Assembly: GCA_021849435.1 (NCBI GenBank)
Contig: JAJZSX010000037.1
Span: 1-12,180 of the forward strand
DNA from: Actinomycetes bacterium
Lineage (GTDB): Bacteria; Actinomycetota; Acidimicrobiia; Acidimicrobiales; RAAP-2
Direction: 5' to 3'
DNA: 12,180 nt
Under the pieces are notes generated by a model that worked only from the letters and a program-made list of their open reading frames with translations, did not search any database and was not told where the DNA came from. The translations under genes and the position numbers were made by a program. This document shows positions 1 to 6,366 of the stretch, piece by piece; position 1 is the stretch's first letter; each line of letters opens with the position of its first letter.

Positions 1-9
1 GTAACAGAC

Positions 10-912
10 TCACCGTCGGCCCTTTAGCAACGCCACGAGACACAAAAGGGCAGCGGCGGCCACAGTCACGTCGCGACGTAGACGTACTACGGCGGCGATG
101 TCATCGACTCGCGCGGGTCGTCCGACTCCCAACTTCGGGCGGACCTCGACACGGGACCCATACACATTTCGTCCGCCGAGGGACACCTCGAGAGCCGCGG
201 CGAAGGCGGCCTCGGCGACACCGGAGTTGGGAGAGGGATGAAGGGGCGCCTGGGTGCGCACCGCATGCGCGATGCTGCGCATCGCACGTGGACGCACCGC
301 GGCGACCAGCACGGCGCACACCCGAGCGGGTACCCAATTGGCCGCGTCGTCGAGTCGGGCGCTAGCCGTGCCGTAGCGTTGGTAGCGCTCGGAACGATGC
401 CCGACCATGGCGTCCATGGTGTTGACTGCCCGATAGCCCAACGCCCCGGGCGCACCCGCCACGGCGCCCCACAGCATCGGCGCCACGACCGCATCGACGG
501 TGTTCTCCGCCACCGATTCGACGACCGCGCGGGCAATCTCGCTCTCGTCGAGCTCGCGAGGGTCGCGTCCGACGAGCGACGGGAGCAAGTCGCGCGCACG
601 GTTCAAGTCGCCGGCCGACAGCGCGACGCCAACGTCGCCGGCCGCCTTGGCGAGTGAGCGGCCGGCGACACTGATGGCCGTTGCCAGTGCGCTCGAGCGT
701 ACGAGGAGTCCACTGGTCACGCCCAACGCGACCCCCACAACCGCGTAGAGGGCGCCCGGAAAGAATCCGTCACGATACGTTCGACGCTCCACCACGCCCA
801 TCGCCCGCCCAAAGAGGACCACCGGATGAATCGCCGACGGCGGTTCACCCACGAGCGCGTCGAGTCCCGCTCCGCAGGCCGCGCCGAGCAGACGTGATCG
901 AATCGGCGTCAT
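10..912 (-). CDS. cbiB: Adenosylcobinamide-phosphate synthase CbiB
   Basis: Integral membrane protein (300 aa) that attaches aminopropanol, or its phosphate, to adenosylcobyric acid to give adenosylcobinamide (phosphate). Seen in the sequence: an N-terminal LDALVGEPPSAIHPV block (residues 18-32), the family's core ESVAENTVDAVVAPMLWG (132-149), GYRAVNTMDAMVGHRSERY (159-177) and HPSPNSGVAEAAFAAALE (225-242). Hydrophobic segments lie near 55-72, 141-157, 195-206 and 284-296. The open frame extends further upstream, but the ATG at 912 is chosen because homology begins there and it forms an ATGA overlap with the cobS stop. It can rebuild cobinamide from the cobyric acid that CbiZ releases. The stop is followed by GTG AGT CTG TTA reading off the left edge with a GTGA overlap, so another operon gene may begin at about base 13. 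That is too short to identify. Confidence 0.95.
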   Translation of the reverse strand: MTPIRSRLLGAACGAGLDALVGEPPSAIHPVVLFGRAMGVVERRTYRDGFFPGALYAVVGVALGVTSGLLVRSSALATAISVAGRSLAKAAGDVGVALSAGDLNRARDLLPSLVGRDPRELDESEIARAVVESVAENTVDAVVAPMLWGAVAGAPGALGYRAVNTMDAMVGHRSERYQRYGTASARLDDAANWVPARVCAVLVAAVRPRAMRSIAHAVRTQAPLHPSPNSGVAEAAFAAALEVSLGGRNVYGSRVEVRPKLGVGRPARVDDIAAVVRLRRDVTVAAAALLCLVALLKGRR

Positions 913-1619
913 CGCAGAGCCCAGACCACGAGTCCGACGGTCTCGCCGACCACTCCGCTGGCACCGAGGACGTCGCCGGTATAGCCACCGAGGCGCCGCC
1001 ACGACAGGGTCCCCACTGCGGCCATAGCGACGAGCTCGCCACAAAGCGCCTCGACACCACGTGCGCCACCACTCGCCACGAGCGAGATCGCCCCAACACC
1101 GCCCAGCGACATCGACGTCCACACCCAACGTCGCGCGCCTTTCGTGCTGAGGAATGACGTCACGATGCCCCCCGGTCGCGCGTAGGCAAGAACCTCACTA
1201 ATGAGGACCATTCCGGTTCGCGCCGCACACCACAGCCCCGCTATCACGAGAGGCACGGGCCGCGAGCTCGCGAGCGCTCCCCACCGCACGAAGAAGACGG
1301 CGACGACGCTGATGACGCCAAAGGCGCCCACCGACGGATCAGCCATCACCTCGAGGCGTCGCTCGCGAGTGAGCGGGGCAATCAAGCCGTCGCCGGCGTC
1401 AGCCAGACCATCAGCGTGTAACAGTCCTGTCACCGCGAGATCTACGACCAGGGCGATGGCCCCCGCCAGCGACGGAGCCCACCAGCGAGACGCCACCCAC
1501 CACGCCGATCCAACGACGAGTCCAATGACGACGCCTACGAGAGGGAACCAGACGAAGGTTGAACGCGACGGAGTACGCGACCCTCCGAATGCGGTGAGGA
1601 ACGCGAAGGCCGCTCGCAT
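909..1619 (-). CDS. cobS: Adenosylcobinamide-GDP ribazoletransferase (cobalamin synthase) CobS
   Basis: Membrane enzyme (236 aa) that joins adenosylcobinamide-GDP to alpha-ribazole (phosphate), the step closing the nucleotide loop of cobalamin. Recognised by HADGLADAGD (68-77), the acidic metal-binding motif of the family, DPSVGAFG (94-101) and the C-terminal GGYTGDVLGA (211-220), with several hydrophobic spans between them. Length is normal for the family. The ATG at 1619 is preferred over an in-frame TTG one codon earlier; it overlaps the cobU stop by one base (TGATG), and there is no strong SD, so translation is probably coupled to cobU. Its stop overlaps cbiB by four bases (ATGA). The ribazole substrate would derive from BluB's dimethylbenzimidazole through a CobT-type enzyme, which is not in this window. 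Confidence 0.96.
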   Translation of the reverse strand: MRAAFAFLTAFGGSRTPSRSTFVWFPLVGVVIGLVVGSAWWVASRWWAPSLAGAIALVVDLAVTGLLHADGLADAGDGLIAPLTRERRLEVMADPSVGAFGVISVVAVFFVRWGALASSRPVPLVIAGLWCAARTGMVLISEVLAYARPGGIVTSFLSTKGARRWVWTSMSLGGVGAISLVASGGARGVEALCGELVAMAAVGTLSWRRLGGYTGDVLGASGVVGETVGLVVWALR

Positions 1620-2104
1620 CAACGGCTCTTCAACCTCAGGGGTAGCCCGGCAACGACGAGAATCACCTCGTCCGCACAGGCCGCGACCGCCTGGTTCAAC
1701 CTGCCGAGCGCGTCGCGAAACTCCCGCCCCACGCTGCTCGAAGGATGTACGCCCAAGCCGACCTCGTCGGAGACAACAATCACGTCGCCGTTATGGCGCT
1801 CTAGCGCGTCACACAGAGCCGTCGCGTCGACGTCGACGTGGTGAGCCAGCCACGGGCCAAGGGAATCGATGAGAATTGTCTCGGAGAGCTCGCCCACCGT
1901 GGCCACGAGGTCGCTAGCCCCCTCAATGGTGCGCCAGGTGACGGGCCGTCGGCGACGATGCTCGTCGATGCGCCGTTGCAGATCGTCGTCATCAAGATCG
2001 AGGAGGGTCGCAACGTAACTGACGGTGCCACCTGAGGAGGCGGCCAACCGCTCGGCCACCGCCGACTTTCCGGACCGCGCCCCTCCAAGGACAAGGGTGA
2101 TCAC
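1619..2104 (-). CDS. cobU: Adenosylcobinamide kinase / adenosylcobinamide-phosphate guanylyltransferase CobU
   Basis: Cytoplasmic bifunctional enzyme (161 aa) that phosphorylates adenosylcobinamide and then transfers GMP to it, giving the AdoCbi-GDP substrate of CobS. Seen: the P-loop GGARSGKS (residues 7-14); RRIDEHRRRRPVTW (44-57), in which His49 aligns with the histidine guanylylated in Salmonella CobU; the acidic VSDEVGLGVHP (111-121); and the C-terminal GRLNQAVAACADEVILVVAGLPL. It is slightly shorter than the enterobacterial protein (about 180 aa) but all core motifs are present. The start is GTG at 2104, forming a GTGA four-base overlap with the cbiZ stop; there is no independent SD of note. 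This and CbiZ compete for the same substrate, adenosylcobinamide. Confidence 0.96.
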   Translation of the reverse strand: MITLVLGGARSGKSAVAERLAASSGGTVSYVATLLDLDDDDLQRRIDEHRRRRPVTWRTIEGASDLVATVGELSETILIDSLGPWLAHHVDVDATALCDALERHNGDVIVVSDEVGLGVHPSSSVGREFRDALGRLNQAVAACADEVILVVAGLPLRLKSR

Positions 2105-2727
2105 GTGCCCGCACCGATTCCCGCCAGCACCGCGCGATGCGTGGCGCGCGCGAGCCTAGACCCCCAGGGCGATCGCGGGCCCGCAAAGCGTTCGAAGGAC
2201 TCACCCACACAGACAATGGAGACGGCGTCTGACGCGGTACCCGTGCCGTCGATCCCGGCGTCGAAGAGCGCCTGAGTCTTAGCCTCGGTCACCGTGACCA
2301 GCGCATTGAGAAGAGCGCCGCTCTCGAAGCGAACGGGGAGCAGGGCGACGATGTTGATCGTCCCCGGCACGATCTCGCCGGTGATCGTCTCGGCCTCGGC
2401 CGCCCACGTGGGCTGGGTCAGGCCAACCGTCGCTTGCACGACTACATCACCATCCTGCCCGGACGTTACGTCGCTGACGCGTGCCGCGGTCAACATCGTG
2501 ACCCCCGGACCGGACAAGGAAAAAACTGCCGCCAGCTCGCTCGCGTGACTGTCGACGTCGGTTCGACGGTAGTCGTGGTCCACCTGGGCGTTGAGAACCC
2601 ATTGGCGCAGACCCACTCCACCACCGCTTGCCGCGGTCGAGGCAACAAGTGTCGGCTTCTCGAGGTACCAGAGCAAGGCGTCTAGGTCACGACCCGACTC
2701 GTGGCGCGACACGGTTGTCGCCAGCAT
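2101..2727 (-). CDS. cbiZ: Adenosylcobinamide amidohydrolase CbiZ
   Basis: Cytoplasmic amidohydrolase (208 aa) that removes aminopropanol, or the whole lower-ligand arm of some non-native corrinoids, leaving adenosylcobyric acid for re-synthesis by CbiB. The family is known from archaeal cobinamide salvage and from bacteria such as Rhodobacter sphaeroides, where it remodels pseudocobalamin. Seen: PGTINIVALL (121-130), ESGALLNALVTVTEAKTQAL (135-154), GTGTASDAV (161-169) and FAGPRSPWGSRLARATHRAV (181-200), all in the family's order. There is no signal peptide or membrane span. The ATG at 2727 overlaps the cobO stop by one base (TGATG), and the stop overlaps cobU by four. Its place between the adenosyltransferase and CobU fits a remodelling role: imported corrinoid is adenosylated and then stripped. 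Confidence 0.93.
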   Translation of the reverse strand: MLATTVSRHESGRDLDALLWYLEKPTLVASTAASGGGVGLRQWVLNAQVDHDYRRTDVDSHASELAAVFSLSGPGVTMLTAARVSDVTSGQDGDVVVQATVGLTQPTWAAEAETITGEIVPGTINIVALLPVRFESGALLNALVTVTEAKTQALFDAGIDGTGTASDAVSIVCVGESFERFAGPRSPWGSRLARATHRAVLAGIGAGT

Positions 2728-3290
2728 CAGTATTCAATTCCCTTCATTGCTCGGATTCCTTGGTCGTAGGCGTGCTTGATCGGACGCATCTCGGTGACCG
2801 TATCGGCAATTTCCACAATTCCACTAGGAGCGTCGCGTCCGGTGATGATGATGTTCGTCTTCTCGGGACGCGACCTGATGACGTCGATCACGTCACCGAG
2901 TTCGATCCATCCAAAATTGATGGCGTACGTCATCTCGTCGAGGATCACCAGTTGGAAGTTCCCGCTCGTGATCTTCTCGCGAGCTACCTCCCAAGCGTGT
3001 CGACCCTTGGCGGCCGTCTCATCGAGATCGGTCGACTCCCAAGTGAACCCGTCTCCGAGACTCTGCCATTCGATGCCCAGGTGCTGAGCGAGCTTGTGCT
3101 CTCCTGACTGCCACTTGCCACTCTTGACGAATTGCACCACGCACACTTTCCATCCACGCGCCCACGCCCGTCCCATCACACCGAAGGCCGCGGACGACTT
3201 TCCTTTGCCATCTCCCGTATTGACCAAGACGAGCGATGTCGCCCTCCGCAATGGCTTGCTGGCCGGTGCGGTCAGTGGTATGTCAGTCAT
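2727..3290 (-). CDS. cobO: Corrinoid adenosyltransferase, CobO/BtuR (CobA) type
   Basis: Transfers the 5'-deoxyadenosyl group of ATP to the Co(I) centre of corrinoids, both de novo intermediates and salvaged ones (187 aa, cytoplasmic). Seen: the P-loop NTGDGKGKSS (24-33), QFVKSGKWQSGE (53-64), LDEMTYAINFGW (117-128), ITGRDAP (149-155) and the typical C-terminus beginning IKHAYDQGI (171-179). The frame is open upstream, but the ATG at 3290 is chosen because a strong purine-rich SD (AGGGGAGGGG, 3295-3304) lies just before it and the family N-terminus starts here. It overlaps the end of btuD by eight bases. This is the only junction inside the operon with a clearly strong SD of its own, so expression may be raised here relative to the transporter genes. 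Confidence 0.96.
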   Translation of the reverse strand: MTDIPLTAPASKPLRRATSLVLVNTGDGKGKSSAAFGVMGRAWARGWKVCVVQFVKSGKWQSGEHKLAQHLGIEWQSLGDGFTWESTDLDETAAKGRHAWEVAREKITSGNFQLVILDEMTYAINFGWIELGDVIDVIRSRPEKTNIIITGRDAPSGIVEIADTVTEMRPIKHAYDQGIRAMKGIEY

Positions 3291-4101
3291 GATGCCCCTC
3301 CCCTCGACGGCGCGGAAGGACGACCACTTCGCCGTCCGCACCGTGAAGAACTTGAATTCGAGCCCCGAAGAAGTGCCCGAGCGACTCGCCCGTCAACACC
3401 TCGGCGGGCGGTCCTGATGCCACCGAGCTACCTTGATGCAAGAGCAAGAGGCGATGGGCGAACTGCGAAGCGAGCGTGAGATCGTGTAGAGCCGACACCA
3501 CCGTCAGATTGCGCTCCACGCGCAACTCGTCGACCAGCTCCAACGCGTCCACCCGGTGACCCAGGTCCAGAGCGCTGGTCGGCTCGTCCAGGAGAAGAAT
3601 CGGTGCCTCTTGGGCTAGCGCGCGGGCGAGAACCAAGCGCTGGAGCTCGCCTCCCGACATCGCGCCGAGGGGCCGCTCGGCCATCCTGTCCAGCTCGAGG
3701 CGCGTGAGCAGATCGGCGCACAACGCCCGATCGCCCTCGCCCTCTGCGCCAAAATATCCCAAGTGCGGCGTGCGGCCAAGCGCCACGTAATCGATCGCTC
3801 GCATTTGACGCGGCAATTCCGGGCTCTGGGGGACGAAGGCCACCAGACGTGCGAATCGTCGCCGCGACATCGACGAAACGTCAACACCATCGATGGATAT
3901 CGTCCCCTCATAGGAGATGAGACGCGCCAACGCGCGTAACAACGTGCTCTTGCCCGCTCCGTTCGCGCCGATCACGCCGAGCCATTGACCTGCGTCGACT
4001 GTCTCATTCACCCCAACCAGGGCGTCGGCGTTGTCATAACGCACACCGAGCGACAACATGGTGAGTGAACCCACGGCCGAGAACTGTTCGAGTGCCGCCA
4101 C
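3283..4101 (-). CDS. btuD: Corrinoid ABC transporter ATP-binding protein (BtuD/FecE family)
   Basis: ATPase subunit (272 aa) of the corrinoid importer; it energises BtuC. All nucleotide-binding motifs are present: Walker A GANGAGKST (45-53), Q-loop glutamine 92 in FVPQSPELP, signature MSGGELQR (148-155), Walker B ILLLDEP (168-174) and switch His206 in ALHDLTLA. The C-terminal part (VLTGESLGHFFGARIQV) is typical of the iron-siderophore/B12 branch. The GTG at 4101 is used because TAGTG joins it to the btuC stop with a one-base overlap. An internal ATG at 4059 is an alternative start that would lose 14 residues of no known role. Motifs alone do not separate B12 from siderophore transport; the assignment rests on the surrounding corrinoid genes and the upstream cobalamin riboswitch. 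Confidence 0.9.
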   Translation of the reverse strand: MAALEQFSAVGSLTMLSLGVRYDNADALVGVNETVDAGQWLGVIGANGAGKSTLLRALARLISYEGTISIDGVDVSSMSRRRFARLVAFVPQSPELPRQMRAIDYVALGRTPHLGYFGAEGEGDRALCADLLTRLELDRMAERPLGAMSGGELQRLVLARALAQEAPILLLDEPTSALDLGHRVDALELVDELRVERNLTVVSALHDLTLASQFAHRLLLLHQGSSVASGPPAEVLTGESLGHFFGARIQVLHGADGEVVVLPRRRGEGHHD

Positions 4102-5168
4102 TAGAGCACGCCCAGTTGAGAGCGCCGCGAACGTAGGACAAAGATGAAGAACGGACCACCGATGAATGCGGTCACCACGCCGAGTGGCACTTCGGCGGGC
4201 GCGTCGATCATTCGCGCGCCGAGGTCGGCGAGAATGAGAAATGATGCACCGCTCACCATTGAAACCGGCAGCACGACCCGGTAGCTGGCATTGGTCGTCA
4301 GACGCACGATGTGAGGCACGATGATCCCCACAAAGCCGATCAGACCGCTCACCGACACTGCGGCGGCGGTGCCCAGCGTCGCCGCGGCCACCACGGTGAG
4401 GCGCACTCGCTGTGGGTGCACTCCCAGAGCCGAAGCTTCCTCCTCACCGACGCGCAAGACATCGAGCAATCGCCGGTGCGCGATCAGTACCCCTGCGCTC
4501 ACCACGACGTAGGGCAGAATCAAGCGCACGTCGGTCCACGTTGCGACCGACAGGCTACCGAGAATCCACGAATAGACCGGCTGCAGATCCGCCGCGTGCT
4601 GTTGTTGGAGGTTGGTCTGCAGCGCGGTGAAGACGGCGGCGACCGCGACACCAGCCAAGACAATCGACGAGTTAGTGGAGTGCTGGCCCGCACGAGATCC
4701 CACCAGGTAGGTCAAGGTGACCGCGACCGTCCCGCCCACGAAGGCGAACGCCGGCAGCAAGTACACCGACGTCGACGACGAGATGATTGCGATCGTGGCG
4801 CCCAGCCCTGCACCGGCGGCGACTCCCAACAAGTACGGATCAGCGAGAGGGTTGCGAAACACGCCCTGATATGAGGCGCCGCCCGCCGCTAGCATCGATC
4901 CGACCAGTCCGGCCAACACAACGCGCGGCAGGCGAACGTCCCAAACGATGGCCTGGTCGATGGTCGACGCCGTTGCGTGGGGATGCCACCATGGCAGATG
5001 CGAAACGAGAACGTTGACGACCAGCCCGAGGGAAAGGTCGGCCGGTCCGGTCGCCGTGGCGATCAGCGCCACGGCGACCAGAACACCGAGCGAGATGAGC
5101 AACGGGACTTTCGCCGACACCGGTGCCGGCGCACGACCCACGGGACTCTGACGAGGTCCGTCGCTCAC
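4101..5168 (-). CDS. btuC: Corrinoid ABC transporter permease (BtuC/FecCD family)
   Basis: Membrane permease (355 aa) forming the channel of the B12 importer as a homodimer. Seen: a cytoplasmic N-tail of about 20 residues, then about ten hydrophobic segments. Family blocks are RLPRVVLAGLVGSMLAAGGA (79-98) with YQGVFRNPLADPYLLG (100-115), WILGSLS (201-207), the cytoplasmic coupling region GEEEASALGVHPQRVR (241-256), SGLIGFVGIIVPHIVRL (274-290) and EVPLGVVTAFIGGPFF (326-341). Length is usual for the family (about 330-350). The GTG at 5168 starts seven bases after the btuF stop, with only a weak AAGG-type SD inside the end of btuF. The gene ends in a one-base overlap with btuD. Confidence 0.92.
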   Translation of the reverse strand: MSDGPRQSPVGRAPAPVSAKVPLLISLGVLVAVALIATATGPADLSLGLVVNVLVSHLPWWHPHATASTIDQAIVWDVRLPRVVLAGLVGSMLAAGGASYQGVFRNPLADPYLLGVAAGAGLGATIAIISSSTSVYLLPAFAFVGGTVAVTLTYLVGSRAGQHSTNSSIVLAGVAVAAVFTALQTNLQQQHAADLQPVYSWILGSLSVATWTDVRLILPYVVVSAGVLIAHRRLLDVLRVGEEEASALGVHPQRVRLTVVAAATLGTAAAVSVSGLIGFVGIIVPHIVRLTTNASYRVVLPVSMVSGASFLILADLGARMIDAPAEVPLGVVTAFIGGPFFIFVLRSRRSQLGVL

Positions 5169-5175
5169 GTCAGCA

Positions 5176-6096
5176 CTAGCCTTGCTGGTTCTTTATGACG
5201 TTGGCGACCTCTTGAAGGAGGATAGTGATCCGCGGACCCCACCGCGACGCGATGTCATCGGACAGGGTCACGATTCGATTATTCATTACCGCCGACAAAG
5301 ACTGCCAACCGGGTCGTGCGGCCACGCTCTGGGGGGTCACCTGGCAGCACTTGTGGTCGGCCAGGAAGATGTACGTCGGGTTGGCCTGGAGAATGAACTC
5401 GGCGGTCAGCTGGGGATAACCACCGTTGCTATTCACGCCGGCCGCATCCGCGATCGACTTCAAGCCCAACAGACTCAAGAGCGATCCCATGAAAGTCGAT
5501 GAGGTGACCGAGTAATAGGTGGGGTCAAGCTCGTAGTAGTAGGTGGTGCCTGCGGGCGCACGTGGCGTCGACTTGACGATGGAGCTGACCGTGGCCCTCA
5601 AGTGAGCCACCTCCCTAGAAGCCTGGAGGAAATGACCCGTCGCCCGTCCCAGACCCAAGTACTGGTGGTAGGCAACTGCGAGTGAGGGGGCCGCCGGATC
5701 GTAGATCACGGGGATCTTCAACTTGGCCAACTGTGACGCAAGCGCCGGGGGCTCGTACGCCAGAACGATTAGATCGGGGTGATACTTTGCGATAGCTTCA
5801 GCGCTGACGCTGTAGCCGTCGAGGCTGGTCATGGGCGCGCCCTTGGGATAGTTCGAGTACTTATCGACAGCCTTTACCTGAGACCCCGCACCGATTGCGT
5901 AGAGCATCTCCGTCGCAGTTGCCGACAAGGACATGATCGCGTGAGGCTTCGCCGGAATGGTCACTGCCCCGTGGGCGGTGAGAACGGTGACCGGGAAACC
6001 CGATCGCATTGCCGCACCACTGGCACTATTGAGAACCGGCACAAACGACACGACGAACGCCAAGAAGGCACCCGCTAGGCCCAGAATCTTCTTCAT
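5176..6096 (-). CDS. btuF: Corrinoid-binding ABC transporter substrate-binding protein (BtuF-like)
   Basis: Extracytoplasmic binding protein (306 aa) that captures corrinoid and delivers it to BtuC. Seen: signal sequence MKK followed by a hydrophobic stretch to about residue 22, and the class III binding-protein pattern SLSATATEMLYAIGAG (56-71), VKAVDKYSNYPKGAP (74-88), PDLIVLAYEP (107-116) and ARPGWQSLSAVMNNRIV (260-276). A vicinal Cys pair is at 250-251 (DHKCCQ). No lipobox cysteine follows the signal sequence, unlike most Gram-positive binding proteins; SASGAA looks like a signal peptidase I site instead. The ATG at 6096 has GGAG six bases upstream, and that SD lies in a hairpin under a cobalamin riboswitch. 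It is the first gene of the overlapping operon. Confidence 0.9.
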   Translation of the reverse strand: MKKILGLAGAFLAFVVSFVPVLNSASGAAMRSGFPVTVLTAHGAVTIPAKPHAIMSLSATATEMLYAIGAGSQVKAVDKYSNYPKGAPMTSLDGYSVSAEAIAKYHPDLIVLAYEPPALASQLAKLKIPVIYDPAAPSLAVAYHQYLGLGRATGHFLQASREVAHLRATVSSIVKSTPRAPAGTTYYYELDPTYYSVTSSTFMGSLLSLLGLKSIADAAGVNSNGGYPQLTAEFILQANPTYIFLADHKCCQVTPQSVAARPGWQSLSAVMNNRIVTLSDDIASRWGPRITILLQEVANVIKNQQG

Positions 6097-6102
6097 TTAC
6101 AA

Positions 6103-6122
6103 CTCCGTTGACTAGAACGGAG
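6103..6122 (-). promoter_or_regulatory. SD-sequestering hairpin before btuF (probable riboswitch expression platform)
   Basis: CTCCGTT (6116-6122) pairs perfectly over seven bases with AACGGAG (6103-6109) around a six-base loop CTAGTC. The 3' arm contains the GGAG SD, six bases before the btuF ATG. A competing partner exists upstream: GGAGGA (6171-6176) can pair with TCCTCC (6119-6124), or AGGACG (6165-6170) with CGTCCT (6121-6126). Either would break the sequestering stem and free the SD. This is an inferred translational ON/OFF switch; no free energies were calculated. Confidence 0.65.
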
Positions 6123-6140
6123 GACGATTGAAGCCCGTCA

Positions 6141-6157
6141 CCACTTCGCTGAAGTGG
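6141..6157 (-). other. Stable hairpin between aptamer and SD hairpin
   Basis: CCACTTC and GAAGTGG form a perfect 7-bp stem around the loop AGC (minus-strand reading). It has no following T run, so it is not a convincing intrinsic terminator. It lies between the cobalamin aptamer and the SD hairpin and may be a P13-like element or help organise the alternative pairings around btuF's SD. Confidence 0.5.
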
Positions 6158-6192
6158 AACGAACCGTCCTTCCTCCGAGGACCGATTACGTC

Positions 6193-6285
6193 GACGCAGA
6201 GCAGGCGACCGGGCTCGTCCCCAAGTGGGGCATCACCGTTGCGGGACAGCTCCGGGATCTCACCGGACTTCGCTATCTCTACGTC
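6193..6285 (-). ncRNA. Cobalamin riboswitch (compact form)
   Basis: Minus-strand aptamer with the conserved cobalamin-riboswitch core. A closing stem P1 pairs GACGTAGAG (6277-6285) with CTCTGCGTC (6193-6201): nine pairs, one of them G-U. Inside are the arm TCCGG/CCGGA (6263-6267 with 6251-6255) closing a loop TGAGATC, the junction CCCGCAACGGTGA (6233-6245) matching the usual CCGCcACtGTGA element, a short hairpin CCCC-ACTT-GGGG (6219-6230), and a B12 box AGCCCGGTCGCCTGC (6201-6215). The span between the junction and the B12 box is only about 17 bases, so the large peripheral arm of class I aptamers is absent. This points to a compact class-II-like form. It would repress the btuF operon when cobalamin is plentiful. 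Confidence 0.9.
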
Positions 6286-6366
6286 ACCGCATCATCTAGA
6301 TGCAGCACCGTGAGCATACACAGAATCGCAGGGGGCAGGTGGGTCAACCTTCTCGAGCGCAGTGGA

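Larger units (their letters stand above)
6097..6366 (-). promoter_or_regulatory. bluB-btuF intergenic region with regulatory leader
   Basis: This 270-base gap between the bluB stop and the btuF start appears to be the leader of the btuF operon. From 5' to 3' on the minus strand it holds a possible -10 (TATGCT, 6313-6318, with no good -35), a 7-bp hairpin (6287-6305, with one G-U pair), a compact cobalamin riboswitch (6193-6285), a 7-bp hairpin with a three-base loop (6141-6157) and an SD-sequestering hairpin (6103-6122). No poly-T tract follows any of the stems, so control is more likely at translation than by an intrinsic terminator. No credible coding sequence was found in it on either strand. 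Confidence 0.75.

Noticed and set aside
913..1128. N-terminal extension of cbiB to an upstream start at 1128
   Set aside because: The extra 72 codons read as Arg/Trp-rich sequence with no CbiB similarity and lie inside cobS. The ATG at 912 coincides with the family start and an ATGA junction.
1201..1872. Plus-strand open frame (223 codons) opposite cobS and cobU
   Set aside because: It is rich in Arg, Thr, Pro and Ser, as expected for antisense frames of GC-rich genes; the minus-strand proteins carry clear family motifs.
3291..3341. N-terminal extension of cobO to 3341
   Set aside because: The strong SD at 3295-3304 directly precedes the ATG at 3290, and the extension overlaps the conserved end of btuD.
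6141..6157. Hairpin in the btuF leader as an intrinsic terminator
   Set aside because: The stem is good, but no T run follows it; the downstream sequence is TGACGGGC. Translational control fits better.
6330..6345. Second B12-box-like match (ACCTGCC on the minus strand) upstream of the riboswitch
   Set aside because: Only the 3' half of the B12 box matches, and no junction element, P1 stem or arm surrounds it. It is probably chance.
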